The notes: a model not told the origin generated them from the letters alone. A stretch of DNA of 64,000 nucleotides from Desulfitibacter sp. BRH_c19 (GCA_001515945.1 LOER01000011.1:1-64000), one strand, 5' to 3'; numbered from the stretch's first letter, positions 1 through 8,243 are shown. Numbers and translations: made by a program.

Positions 1-329
<329 letters not shown>

Positions 330-500
330 AAAATAACAGAAGTCAGAATTCAGAAGTCAGGAGTCAGAATAAAATCGGACTTCGGACATCTGATATCAGA
401 CATCTAGTATTGCAGGTAGAATACGCTGTGTAGTTTTGAGAGAATAACGCAAGTTTTTAAATTCTAACGAATTTTAAAACTGCTAAAAACTCTATAGATT
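330..500 (+). other. 23S-5S spacer with short CAGAAGTCAG-type repeats
   Basis: This spacer contains no gene. Between 340 and 372 it carries several near-copies of an AGAAGTCAG/AGGAGTCAG unit, followed by partly complementary CTGATATCAGACATC-type sequence up to about 405. A similar AGACAGAAGACAGAAG tract lies at 26229-26250. The repeats are simple-sequence-like and I can assign no function to them. Confidence 0.5.
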
Positions 501-610
501 TTCGGTGGCGATGGCGGAGGGGTAACACCCGTTCCCATACCGAACACGGAAGTAAAGTCCTCCAGCGCCGATGGTACTAGGTTTTCCTGGGAGAGTAGGT
601 CGTTGCCGAA
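501..610 (+). rRNA. rrf: 5S ribosomal RNA
   Basis: About 110 nt between the 23S gene and tRNA-Asn. The 5' end (TTCGGTGGCG) pairs with the 3' end (CGTTGCCGAA) to form helix I, and the conserved CCGAACACGGAAGTAAAG loop lies in the middle. Ends are set by the terminal helix and could shift by a few bases. Confidence 0.95.
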
Positions 611-662
611 TTAATTTTTAAAAGCGAAGCTTAAATCTTAAATGATTTAGGCTTTACCATAT

Positions 663-737
663 TCCCTGGTAGCTCAATGGTAGAGCACTCGGCTGTTAAC
701 CGAGTTGTTGCTGGTTCGAGTCCAGCCCGGGGAGCCA
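663..737 (+). tRNA. tRNA-Asn (GTT anticodon)
   Basis: A complete cloverleaf is readable. The acceptor stem is TCCCTGG with CCGGGGA, the D arm is GCTC/GAGC, the anticodon stem is CTCGG/CCGAG with loop CTGTTAA, and the T arm is GCTGG-TTCGAGT-CCAGC. Anticodon GTT is at 695-697, which means asparagine. The discriminator base is G and CCA is encoded at 735-737. The gene sits directly behind the 5S rRNA and is probably co-transcribed with it. Confidence 0.97.
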
Positions 738-747
738 TTTGAATTTT

Positions 748-773
748 AACTAGCTATGAGAGCTAGTTTTTTT
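748..773 (+). terminator. Rho-independent terminator of the rrn-tRNA operon
   Basis: An 8-bp stem (AACTAGCT at 748-755 with AGCTAGTT at 761-768) runs directly into a T tract. It lies 10 nt after the tRNA and ends the rRNA transcript. Confidence 0.85.
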
Positions 774-873
774 GATTCTATAGCAGAAAGGGAACACATC
801 GTCTAAGGTATGGGTGCGTACCTCAATTACAGATCAAATCTTTGAAGCTGAGGAATGTCCCAAAACTGATAAG

Positions 874-913
874 AAAGGGTCTTACCTAAAAATTGAATTT
901 AGGTAAGACCCTT
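874..913. terminator. Terminator hairpin downstream of ddh
   Basis: A near-perfect 16-bp inverted repeat (arms 875-890 and 898-913) lies just past the stop of the minus-strand ddh gene. Read on the minus strand the arm begins AAGGGTCTTACC. It most likely terminates ddh. Confidence 0.75.
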
Positions 914-921
914 CTGATTTT

Positions 922-1821
922 CTATACTAGTTTTGCAATTAATTCTTCTTTATTGCCATATAAATAATCAATTATAGGCATTTCTATCATTGTATAAGCA
1001 CCAGGTTTTTGTTGAAAGCTAGCCCTTGCTGATGCAACCATAATTTGAGCAGTAAGGGCTGGATTGTTTATTCTCATTTCAAATGTAAATAATTGATTAT
1101 GAGTATATCCTGAAACACCCTTACGTTCCATTAAAACACCATGACCCATATCTATAAGCTTGTTAACATCATTAACAAAGAAAACCTTTGTTTCATCATT
1201 TATAAAGTAAGGGTCATTTAAGATTGCTTCTTCTACAGCTTTTGAATCTGCATTGCTTTCTAACTCAACATAAACGAGTCTTCTATGAATGCCTGTCCCA
1301 ACAGGAATTGTCATTGATAAAGCATCTTTAACACCGGAAATAGCTTTAACTACTACTGAGTGACCCATACTCATTCCTGGCCCGAAATTTGTATATGTAA
1401 TTCCCTTGGGTGCTATGAATTCAAACATAGATCGTATCATGGAATCGCTCCCCGGGTCCCATCCTGCTGAAATAACTGCTACTGAATTACCTGTTTTTGC
1501 ACTTTTTTGGAATGATGTGCGAAGATCAACAATTTTTTCGTGGATATCAAAACTATCCACAGTATTAATACCCAGTTCTAAAATGTCTTTACCATATTCC
1601 TCTACAGAACGTGTTGGTGTGCATAAAAGAGCTACATCTACTTCTTTAAGGTCTCTTATATCACTAACAATTGGAACGTTATTTAACTCTGGGGGAACAG
1701 GCTTTCCCACAGAACCAGATCTCCTTACTACACCAACTAATTGCATGTCTGGTGCAGCTTCAATTGCCTCATAAGCAAACTTACCAATATTTCCATAGCC
1801 TACTATAGCTACTTTGAACAT
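922..1821 (-). CDS. ddh: meso-diaminopimelate dehydrogenase
   Basis: Catalyses the one-step reductive amination of L-2-amino-6-oxopimelate to meso-diaminopimelate with NADPH, feeding lysine and peptidoglycan synthesis in the cytoplasm. The N-terminus has a Rossmann motif (VGYGNIG, residues 7-13). Further segments typical of Ddh are [10 protein letters not shown] (about 65-74), [10 protein letters not shown] (about 118-127) and GPGMSMGHS (about 147-155). At 299 aa it matches the shorter Ddh group. A GGAGG ribosome site precedes the ATG. The gene is monocistronic, faces the rRNA operon, and ends at a strong hairpin. Confidence 0.93.
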   Translation of the reverse strand: MFKVAIVGYGNIGKFAYEAIEAAPDMQLVGVVRRSGSVGKPVPPELNNVPIVSDIRDLKEVDVALLCTPTRSVEEYGKDILELGINTVDSFDIHEKIVDLRTSFQKSAKTGNSVAVISAGWDPGSDSMIRSMFEFIAPKGITYTNFGPGMSMGHSVVVKAISGVKDALSMTIPVGTGIHRRLVYVELESNADSKAVEEAILNDPYFINDETKVFFVNDVNKLIDMGHGVLMERKGVSGYTHNQLFTFEMRINNPALTAQIMVASARASFQQKPGAYTMIEMPIIDYLYGNKEELIAKLV

Positions 1822-2090
1822 AAATATTTTTCCTCCTTTATAATATACAAACTAATTCTTTAATAAGTTAACATTAGATGGTTTACAAGTCAATACTAAG
1901 ATTGATTATTATTATCCTTCGGAATATGGGTAGAATATACATAAATAATAAAAAATACAATATTATAGGGTTTCTAACATAAAATATTAAAAAACTATCA
2001 TAAAAATCTAAAGAAATTAACCGAGTACATTTATCTAGTATGTACATAATTTGCTTATAAAAGAAAATAATTATTGGGGAGTTGAAAAAA
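1822..2090. other. Divergent intergenic region between ddh and the yaaL-like gene
   Basis: About 270 nt of very AT-rich sequence holding the promoters of two divergent genes. The minus-strand ribosome site of ddh (complement of TTCCTCC) is at 1830-1837. I see no convincing promoter consensus, riboswitch or small ORF. Confidence 0.4.
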
Positions 2091-2339
2091 GTGAAAGTCT
2101 TAAAAAGTATATTCCGGATTAATAAAATGAGCAGAATATGTGATCAAGATGATCTTTCTAGATTGTTATATGAAATCAATGAGGCAAAGGATCAGTTTAA
2201 CTATGCACAACAAAACTTAAATAATGCTGAGGAAATCTTTATTGATGTAGCTGCTAAAGAAGTAGATTATAGCAAAAGCAGGTTAAATGCACTTTTAAAA
2301 AAGTACAAGGAGGAGAGAATTAAAATGGATCAGGCATGA
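2091..2339 (+). CDS. DUF2508 (YaaL-like) family protein
   Basis: A small, charged, probably cytoplasmic helical protein of 82 aa. The core (EINEAKDQFNYAQQN...AEEIF, then DYSKSRLNALLKKYKEE) resembles the DUF2508/YaaL family, whose biochemical role is unknown. YaaL lies next to bofA and an rRNA operon in B. subtilis, and an rRNA operon lies just upstream here as well. The start GTG at 2091 is chosen over the TTG at 2082 because the GGGGAG ribosome site (2076-2081) is 9 nt before it and abuts the TTG. Family assignment is by pattern only. Confidence 0.6.
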   Translation: MKVLKSIFRINKMSRICDQDDLSRLLYEINEAKDQFNYAQQNLNNAEEIFIDVAAKEVDYSKSRLNALLKKYKEERIKMDQA

Positions 2340-2382
2340 AGTTGTTCTTTCAATATGATAAAATAAGGTAAACTAATGATCT

Positions 2383-3120
2383 ATGGGATGTGACATGGTG
2401 ACTGATAAGATAGAGAAAATTCTTGTGATAGATGATGAGGTAACTTTTGTAAAAGGATTAAAGTTACAATTAGAAAATCATGGACTAAGTGTTGAAACTT
2501 CTCATAATGGTTTAGATGGATTAGATAAAATCAAAGAAAATGAATATAGTTTAGTTGTACTTGACCTAATGCTACCAGGAATGGATGGTATTGAAGTGTG
2601 CCGCAGAATAAGAGATTTTTCAGTAGTGCCTATCATAATGTTAACAGCTAAAGAAGATGAAATAGAGAAGATATTAGGGTTAGAAGTTGGGGCAGATGAT
2701 TATTTAAATAAACCTTTTAATTTTAGAGAACTTTTAGCTAGAATAAAAGCATTGTTAAGAAGGGTATCTTGGGATGATACCGATAAGGAAGAAAAACAAC
2801 AAATTAAAAAGTATACAACCCCTATAGGAAATCTGTCCATCCAATTGGATACAAGAAAAACCTTCCTAGATAGTAAAGAAATTATATTGAGTACAAAAGA
2901 ATTTGAAATATTTACCCTGTTATCCCATTTCCCTGGCAAGATTTTTAGTAGGGATGAATTACTTGATAAGGTTTGGGGATATGATTACTATGGCAGTCCA
3001 AGGACTGTGGATGTCCATATGAGAAGACTTAGAGCTAAAATAGAGGCTGAGCCCGAAGAACCACAAATAATCTGTACTAAATGGGGAATGGGTTATTATT
3101 TTAATGGACAGCGCAGGTGA
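2383..3120 (+). CDS. OmpR/PhoB-family DNA-binding response regulator
   Basis: Cytoplasmic transcription factor of a two-component system. The receiver domain (about 10-125) has the acidic pair in VIDDE, the phospho-acceptor Asp61 in VVLDLMLPGMDG, the Thr in MLTAK and the Lys in NKPFN. The C-terminal winged-helix domain (about 145-240) has the typical DVHMRRLRAKIE recognition region and ends in GMGYYF. It lies 6 nt ahead of the histidine kinase gene and forms an operon with it. ATG at 2395 or GTG at 2398 are possible alternative starts. The signal sensed cannot be told from sequence. Confidence 0.93.
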   Translation: MGCDMVTDKIEKILVIDDEVTFVKGLKLQLENHGLSVETSHNGLDGLDKIKENEYSLVVLDLMLPGMDGIEVCRRIRDFSVVPIIMLTAKEDEIEKILGLEVGADDYLNKPFNFRELLARIKALLRRVSWDDTDKEEKQQIKKYTTPIGNLSIQLDTRKTFLDSKEIILSTKEFEIFTLLSHFPGKIFSRDELLDKVWGYDYYGSPRTVDVHMRRLRAKIEAEPEEPQIICTKWGMGYYFNGQRR

Positions 3121-3126
3121 TAGCAT

Positions 3127-4530
3127 ATGAAGTTTAGCTTAAGGGTTCGGCTTGTTTTAAGTTACCTACTGCTTATAGGTTTTCTTGCTTTGGCTTCAGG
3201 ACTTTTGTTGTTCAATTATTTTAAAAGTGAATATGAAAGCCAATACAGAGTTAATACATTTACTCAAGGAAGCATAGTTTCTAATGCTATTAGATATCAT
3301 TTAGACAGGCCTTCCATAGTAATTGAAGAGATAAAAGAATTGAGCAGACAATTCTCTTTACGAATTTTAATCATAGGCATGGAAAACAGGGTGATATTAG
3401 ATTCTCAAAGTGGACAGGCTAATGATCTTACAGGTGAGATAATAAATCATGGTGAAATTATTACGGCACTTCAAGGTAATAGTTCTGCACAAATTTATTC
3501 AACACCAGATTATGGTGAAGTAATGTATAGCGCAATACCTATCTTTAGAGAAGAGCAAGTAATTGGAGCAGTATTTCTTTCTAAATCTTTAAATGAATTC
3601 TCCATTTTAAAGAATCAAATTTTAAATAGAATACTATTAAGTACAGGTTTAGGAAGCTTGATTACTGTTATCTTTAGTGTTATATTTGCTAGTTACCTGA
3701 CTAAACCATTAAATAAACTAACACGTGCATCTGGGAAGTTAGCTGAGGGTAATCTGGCATATCGCGTAGATTATAAATCAAAGGATGAGTTTGGACAATT
3801 AGCGGATACATTTAACAAAATGGCCGAAGAGTTGGAGAACCAGGACATTATAAAAAGAAGATTTATTGCGGATGCTTCCCATGAAATAAGAACACCCCTT
3901 AGCACAATAAAAATTCTTGTTCAGTCACTACAAAATTCCAAGGATCTTGATAAGGATAAAGTCAATGAATTTTTAGCTGATATGAATATGGAAATTGATA
4001 GACTTTCAACCCTAGTAAATAACCTATTGGAGTTAACAAGACTGGAATCACAAAAGGAAAAAATAATTAATTTTGAGGTAGTTGAACTCGACTCACTAAT
4101 AAGAAAGATTTGTCATAGGTTTAACATACTTGCACAGGAGAAGAACATTAAAGTGTTGGTTGATGTACCTAAGATAAAAGTAAGTAGTGAATATACTTCT
4201 CTGTTTAGGATAATTCATAACCTAGTGGAAAATGCCATTAAATATACTCCAAGTGGAGGAATTGTAGAAATAATACTGCTTGAAAGTGATGACAGAATTA
4301 CATTAACTATTAAGGATTCCGGAGTTGGAATAACGCATGAGAATTTGCAAAAAGTTTTTGATAGGTTTTATAGGGTTGATGGTGCTAGAACTGGTGCACA
4401 GGGCGGCTTTGGTCTGGGGTTATCACTAGTGAAAGAATTAAGCTCAAGGCTGAATATAGATATTTCTGTGGAAAGCCAATTGGGAAAGGGAACAAAGTTC
4501 ACTTTATATTTACCCAAAGCGAATTACTAG
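3127..4530 (+). CDS. HAMP-domain sensor histidine kinase
   Basis: Membrane sensor kinase partner of the preceding regulator, 467 aa. Order of parts: transmembrane segment (about 8-30), extracellular sensor domain (about 31-165), second transmembrane segment (about 170-190), HAMP linker (about 190-243), HisKA domain with the phosphorylated His252 in DASHEIRTP, and a HATPase_c domain with N box (HNLVENAIKY), G1 (DSGVG) and G2 (GGFGLGLS). The architecture is that of PhoR/ResE/WalK-type kinases. The gene 111 nt downstream is a GerMN lipoprotein, so the system may respond to the envelope, but that is inference. Confidence 0.93.
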   Translation: MKFSLRVRLVLSYLLLIGFLALASGLLLFNYFKSEYESQYRVNTFTQGSIVSNAIRYHLDRPSIVIEEIKELSRQFSLRILIIGMENRVILDSQSGQANDLTGEIINHGEIITALQGNSSAQIYSTPDYGEVMYSAIPIFREEQVIGAVFLSKSLNEFSILKNQILNRILLSTGLGSLITVIFSVIFASYLTKPLNKLTRASGKLAEGNLAYRVDYKSKDEFGQLADTFNKMAEELENQDIIKRRFIADASHEIRTPLSTIKILVQSLQNSKDLDKDKVNEFLADMNMEIDRLSTLVNNLLELTRLESQKEKIINFEVVELDSLIRKICHRFNILAQEKNIKVLVDVPKIKVSSEYTSLFRIIHNLVENAIKYTPSGGIVEIILLESDDRITLTIKDSGVGITHENLQKVFDRFYRVDGARTGAQGGFGLGLSLVKELSSRLNIDISVESQLGKGTKFTLYLPKANY

Positions 4531-4641
4531 GTATTAATGCTTTTTAATATTTGTGTAACAATTTTAAATTATATGTAACAGATGTTAAAAAGATTTGTAA
4601 TAATATAGAGTTATCGTAGTAGGTGAAAGGAGTGATACCTA

Positions 4642-5472
4642 GTGAAAAAATTATCACTATTGTTTCTAGTTATTTTAATTGGTCTATTGATAAGTGCTTG
4701 TGGTAATGGAGCGCTATATGGTCAATCGCCTCCACTAAAGCCTTCAGATGATGCCCCTGTAGTTGAACCTGATGTGGCAACTGAAACTGCTGAAGTTGCT
4801 ATATACTTCTCAGACTGGCAAGCCCAACATGTAATACCTGAATTTAGGGAATTGGAGAGTGGCGAAACTAATCTAGCAAAAAGAGTAGTTCTAGAGTTTT
4901 TGAAGGGACCTGAACAACCCCATCTTCATAGGACATTTCCTGAAGATACAGAGCTTATAGGAGTGGAGATAAAAGAGGAAATAGCATATGTGAATTTCAA
5001 AAGTGGGATAAGTATTCCTGGAACGGCAGGTGAGGCTGCTGCAATTAGATCACTATTTTTAACACTTACTGATTTACCAGGAGTGGAAATGGTACAGGTC
5101 CTAGTGGAAGGGAGAAGTGATGTGAGCTTTGGAGGACATTATTTATTATCAGAACCATGGGAAAGACCTGAAATTGTCACTTATCCAGTATTCATGGATG
5201 AAGAGCGTGCTAAGTGGCTGCAGGACAGAGCAGAAGATGGGTTTGAAACATGGAGATTTAATCCAGAGGAGGTTGCTGCTAAAGAAGGAAGAATGCTAGG
5301 TTTTAGTTCAGAAACAGAATTTGAGCTAATTGGAATCATTCAAGATACTGTACCCACAGCATCAGTTAAAGCCATTCATATGGGCGAAGAATATATCATT
5401 GAAATGATTCAACCTCTTGAAAAGGGTGAAGCAGGTGTATGGATGATTATTGAGTGTAGTATAGGTAGTTAA
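4642..5472 (+). CDS. GerMN-domain lipoprotein
   Basis: Predicted lipoprotein of 276 aa on the outer face of the membrane. A signal sequence ends in a lipobox (LISAC, Cys20). The GerMN domain (about 50-165) contains EFLKGPE, FPEDTELIGVEI and the VNFKSGI strand. GerMN domains occur in the sporulation/germination protein GerM. A further C-terminal domain of about 95 residues ends in GVWMIIE and may be a separate beta module. The GTG start at 4642 has a GAAAGGAG ribosome site. It follows the two-component genes in the same direction. Confidence 0.85.
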   Translation: MKKLSLLFLVILIGLLISACGNGALYGQSPPLKPSDDAPVVEPDVATETAEVAIYFSDWQAQHVIPEFRELESGETNLAKRVVLEFLKGPEQPHLHRTFPEDTELIGVEIKEEIAYVNFKSGISIPGTAGEAAAIRSLFLTLTDLPGVEMVQVLVEGRSDVSFGGHYLLSEPWERPEIVTYPVFMDEERAKWLQDRAEDGFETWRFNPEEVAAKEGRMLGFSSETEFELIGIIQDTVPTASVKAIHMGEEYIIEMIQPLEKGEAGVWMIIECSIGS

Positions 5473-5499
5473 CCTAAAAATTAAAAGGTGCAAAAAGTT

Positions 5500-5535
5500 T
5501 TACCCTTACTCGTAAAAGTAAGGGTTTTATTTTTA
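5500..5535 (+). terminator. Rho-independent terminator
   Basis: A 9-bp stem (ACCCTTACT at 5502-5510 with AGTAAGGGT at 5517-5525) is followed by a T-rich run. It ends the transcript of the GerMN lipoprotein gene. Confidence 0.85.
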
Positions 5536-5653
5536 TGCTTAACTTTCCGTTTATTCCCAGATATATAGTTGTAGGATTAGGGAAAAATCTGAATATAGAT
5601 GTTGATATAGTGATGTTCTTACTACTTGGTGCCATATCAAAGGAGTTTTTGTA

Positions 5654-6097
5654 TTGAAAAGGGATATAATAGTTTTTGGCGCATTGGCTGGAATAATAGG
5701 GAATTTGGTTAAATTAGGTGTTGCTCTACCATTATACTATGTGGGATTAATTAAAACAACATATCTACATATAGCAAGCGGATATCATGGTAACCATACA
5801 TTAGGCAGCATCTTTTCTATTATAAATGGAGTTTTTTCAGATTTTGTCTATGCTGCTTTTTTAGGAGTACTCTTTTATATAATTCTAAGGTATACTGATA
5901 TGAAATATGTTGGATTAAAAGGAATTTTTTTAGGTGGTTTTATACACGTTATTAATAATGGGGTTCTATTATTTGGTGATTTTAATAAAATTTCAATAGA
6001 TGATCAAACTTCGGTTTTACTAATAATACCCACCATTATTTTTGGGTTTTCAGCATGTTGGATAATAAAAAGAATAGAAAAAGGCCATATGAAATAG
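5654..6097 (+). CDS. Hypothetical four-helix membrane protein
   Basis: A 147-aa integral membrane protein with about four hydrophobic helices (near 5-30, 45-80, 85-110 and 118-138) and a positively charged C-terminus. I do not recognise the family. The TTG start at 5654 is supported by an AAAGGAG ribosome site at 5639-5645. It stands alone between two terminators, so it is probably monocistronic. Confidence 0.6.
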   Translation: MKRDIIVFGALAGIIGNLVKLGVALPLYYVGLIKTTYLHIASGYHGNHTLGSIFSIINGVFSDFVYAAFLGVLFYIILRYTDMKYVGLKGIFLGGFIHVINNGVLLFGDFNKISIDDQTSVLLIIPTIIFGFSACWIIKRIEKGHMK

Positions 6098-6113
6098 CAG
6101 AATTGAGCATTAG

Positions 6114-6138
6114 CCTTGCGGAAAAGCAAGGTTTTTTT
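6114..6138 (+). terminator. Rho-independent terminator
   Basis: Stem CCTTGC (6114-6119) and GCAAGG (6126-6131) with a run of T residues. It closes the preceding membrane-protein gene. Confidence 0.85.
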
Positions 6139-6230
6139 GGTTTAAAATATGAAAGATTTAGCAGTTATTTTTATTTTGAGGATCAATATATTTATAGTGG
6201 AGGTGAATGGAGAATATTAGGAGGGGTTTT

Positions 6231-7004
6231 ATGAGGCTTTACTATATTGGCAGAAGGGAAAAATTCATTGCTTGTATTGTGAGTATATGCATTTTACTTG
6301 TAGCCCTGAGTTTCTATTTAAAACCATGGGAGGCAGTTACTAGTAGTAGGAGTAATAGGTTATTACCTATTTATAAGGTAGCAAGTGAGGAGAAAAACCT
6401 GGCTATTAGCTTTGATGCTAGCTGGGGTGCCACTAGAACGGACAGGATATTGGATATTCTAGATGAGTATGAAGTAAAAACAACCTTCTTTTTAGTTAAT
6501 ATTTGGCTTGAGGATTATCCAGATAAGGCAAAAAAGATTATTTCCAGGGGACATGAAATTGGTATGCATTCAGTAAGCCATCCGGATTTCACAAAGCTAA
6601 GTGAAGAGCAAATAAAAAAGGAACTACTTAACAACCAAAAAATGATCAAGGATATAACAAGTTTTGAGGCAAATCTGTTTAGACCACCCTTTGGAGCATA
6701 CAATAATCGGCTCATCCAAATATGTAGCGAGCTTAATATTTATCCTATCCAGTGGAGTGTTGATTCTCTTGATTGGAAAAACATCACATCAGGTGCCATG
6801 GTTGAAAGGGTCATAAAAGCGGATGCAGGCGATATAATCTTATTTCATAACGATGGGGAAAATACTCCAGATGCTTTGATTGAGATACTAAAAGATTTCA
6901 AAGAAAGAGGGTTACAGGTAGTACCTATCTCAGAGCTGATATATAAAGATGACTATTATATTGATGTTAATGGTGTGCAGCATACAAGAAAAGGAATGGA
7001 TTAA
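6231..7004 (+). CDS. Polysaccharide deacetylase (NodB-type, CE4) family protein
   Basis: Membrane-anchored or secreted carbohydrate deacetylase of 257 aa; CE4 enzymes remove N- or O-acetyl groups from peptidoglycan or chitin-like glycans. One N-terminal transmembrane segment (about 11-31) precedes the NodB domain (about 55-235). Motifs are SFDASWG with the metal/base aspartate, HSVSHPD with the metal histidines, and RPPFGAYN. The FDASWG form is the one seen in sporulation-type PdaB-like enzymes. The start at 6231 follows AGGAGG (6219-6224) with ideal spacing; an upstream in-frame ATG at 6207 has poorer spacing. It stands alone. Confidence 0.88.
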   Translation: MRLYYIGRREKFIACIVSICILLVALSFYLKPWEAVTSSRSNRLLPIYKVASEEKNLAISFDASWGATRTDRILDILDEYEVKTTFFLVNIWLEDYPDKAKKIISRGHEIGMHSVSHPDFTKLSEEQIKKELLNNQKMIKDITSFEANLFRPPFGAYNNRLIQICSELNIYPIQWSVDSLDWKNITSGAMVERVIKADAGDIILFHNDGENTPDALIEILKDFKERGLQVVPISELIYKDDYYIDVNGVQHTRKGMD

Positions 7005-7117
7005 ACGTCAACCATATCAGGTTAATATTTGAAGCTTTGGCTGGAAGATTTCAATAGGCAGATAAACCCTGCCTATTTTATTTTGTACCATCAGAAGACA
7101 AGTTTTGTTTTACTAAA

Positions 7118-7168
7118 TATAGACATCCAAAACGAAGTTTCAGACATAAAAAGCGAGGATTGAGACAT
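7118..7168 (+). promoter_or_regulatory. Triple 9-bp direct repeat, candidate LytTR operator array 1
   Basis: Three 9-mers (TATAGACAT at 7118, TTCAGACAT at 7139, TTGAGACAT at 7160) are spaced exactly 21 bp start to start, with 12-bp spacers. This is the known geometry of LytTR-domain regulators such as AgrA (two 9-bp repeats, 12-13 bp apart). It lies about 74 bp upstream of the YvrJ-type gene. The likely binder is the LytTR regulator encoded at 9904-10653; that is inference. Confidence 0.7.
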
Positions 7169-7241
7169 GAGACAAAGGAATAAAAGTAAATTTATGGAAG
7201 TTAATTTTAAAGGAGAGATTAACGCTGGAGGAGGTGGTGAA

Positions 7242-7403
7242 ATGAATGGGATCAATGAATGGCTTAACGCTATTGGAAATGTTGGCTTCCCTATTGCTAT
7301 AGCCATATATCTTCTAATGAGGTTTGAAAAGAAAATTGATGTTCTAAAACAAAGGGTTGATCAACTAGGACAAGCAATCCGAGATCATACAATTGGCAGG
7401 TGA
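7242..7403 (+). CDS. YvrJ family small protein
   Basis: A 53-aa peptide with one hydrophobic helix (NVGFPIAIAIYLLMR, about 12-26) followed by a charged amphipathic tail. The NVGFPI...YLLxRxEKK pattern is that of the YvrJ family, whose function is unknown and which resembles small holin-like peptides. The start ATG at 7242 has a very strong GGAGGAGGTGG ribosome site; a longer reading from 7167 begins inside the operator repeat and is not credible. The repeat array upstream places it in the presumed Agr regulon of this locus. Confidence 0.75.
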   Translation: MNGINEWLNAIGNVGFPIAIAIYLLMRFEKKIDVLKQRVDQLGQAIRDHTIGR

Positions 7404-7463
7404 TAATAATTATATTTAATTGCATAAAATTAGAAGGAAATCCCATAAACGTCACGAATTGTA

Positions 7464-7469
7464 TATAAT
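7464..7469 (+). promoter_or_regulatory. Candidate -10 box of the riboswitch promoter
   Basis: A consensus TATAAT lies about 14 nt before the first conserved bases of the c-di-GMP aptamer, where a transcript containing the whole aptamer would start. No clear -35 hexamer is visible, so the promoter may need an activator or be weak. Confidence 0.45.
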
Positions 7470-7479
7470 AACAATATTT

Positions 7480-7557
7480 AAATAGGGCAAAGCCATCGAA
7501 AGGTGGTGACGCAAAGCTATGGGTCTAAAGCTATAAGCTATGACTGCCAGGTTGCAT
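7480..7557 (+). ncRNA. Cyclic di-GMP-I (GEMM-I) riboswitch aptamer
   Basis: The conserved GEMM-I core is readable in order: GGGCAAAGCCATCGAAAGG (with the GAAA tetraloop), GGTGACGCAAAGC, the tetraloop-receptor-like side TATGGGTCTAAAG, and the closing strand GACTGCCAGG. It is followed within 10 nt by a terminator hairpin, then by the Agr-like operon beginning at 7748. Bases CCAGGT (7547-7552) at the aptamer 3' end can pair with ACCTGG (7583-7588) in the terminator, an alternative fold that would let ligand binding favour termination. The on/off direction is inferred. Confidence 0.92.
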
Positions 7558-7563
7558 TAATAA

Positions 7564-7604
7564 AAGGTTGTTCATCAGGAGTACCTGGAACAGCCTTTTT
7601 ATTT
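7564..7604 (+). terminator. Riboswitch-linked intrinsic terminator
   Basis: Stem AGGTTGTTC (7565-7573) with GAACAGCCT (7588-7596), extended by CAGG/CCTG inside, then a T-rich run. Because it sits between the c-di-GMP aptamer and the quorum-sensing operon it is probably the expression platform. Confidence 0.88.
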
Positions 7605-7644
7605 TTTAATCTCTATTTTACACATTAAATATCCTATACGAAAT

Positions 7645-7695
7645 TTCAGACATTGAAAAGGAGGTTTTAGACATTAAAAGCGAGGATTCAGACAT
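7645..7695 (+). promoter_or_regulatory. Triple 9-bp direct repeat, candidate LytTR operator array 2
   Basis: TTCAGACAT (7645), TTTAGACAT (7666) and TTCAGACAT (7687) are again exactly 21 bp apart with 12-bp spacers. Spacer sequence is also partly shared with array 1 (AAAAGCGAGGA). It lies between the riboswitch terminator and the first gene of the Agr-like operon, as expected for autoinduction by the operon's own LytTR regulator. Confidence 0.75.
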
Positions 7696-7747
7696 GACAG
7701 AAAGGAATGGGTTGAGGAATATCAAATAATTAGGGGGTGAGATAAAA

Positions 7748-8215
7748 GTGGATAAAATGCCATTAGTAGCTGTATTGTTAATATCTATACCAGAAGAAAT
7801 TATGATTTCGGCTCTTGGACTTATGCTGTTTGGAATTAAACCACCCATTGGAAAGTTGGTGCTAATAGGTGTAGTACAAGCAACAATTTCATATTTTGTT
7901 AGAATGCTACCTATTATTTTTGGGGTTCACACTTTGCTGCAAGGACTATTATTTACAGTAGTTATCTGGTTAGTTTTACGTGTACCCTTTAGATTTGTCT
8001 TAGCAGCAATGCTGGTAAGCATATCAATTTATACAGTAATTGATGCAACTTTTGTACCAATGCTTTTAGATATCACGGGCATACCTTTAGAAGTTATTTT
8101 AAATAATGCAAGATTGCGGATACTCTTCTTTTTACCCCAGGGGGTAACCATGTTACTTGTTGTTTTACTTGTTTACTTTTTTGACTTCAGGCTTATAAAT
8201 TATAAGTTTCTATGA
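7748..8215 (+). CDS. Membrane protein, candidate receptor half of a split AgrC
   Basis: A 155-aa very hydrophobic protein with about five transmembrane helices and no soluble domain. I do not recognise a named family. It is the first gene of the Agr-like operon and sits 28 nt before a histidine kinase that has only two transmembrane helices. Ordinary AgrC receptors have six or seven helices fused to the kinase, so together the two proteins could form one receptor; this is inference. Start GTG 7748 follows GGGGGTGA with good spacing. Confidence 0.55.
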   Translation: MDKMPLVAVLLISIPEEIMISALGLMLFGIKPPIGKLVLIGVVQATISYFVRMLPIIFGVHTLLQGLLFTVVIWLVLRVPFRFVLAAMLVSISIYTVIDATFVPMLLDITGIPLEVILNNARLRILFFLPQGVTMLLVVLLVYFFDFRLINYKFL

Positions 8216-8243
8216 AGTATTATAATTAATGAGGAAGGTGAAA

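Noticed and set aside
7167-7241. Upstream extension of the YvrJ-type gene
   Set aside because: It begins inside the last operator repeat and has no ribosome site, whereas ATG 7242 has an excellent one.
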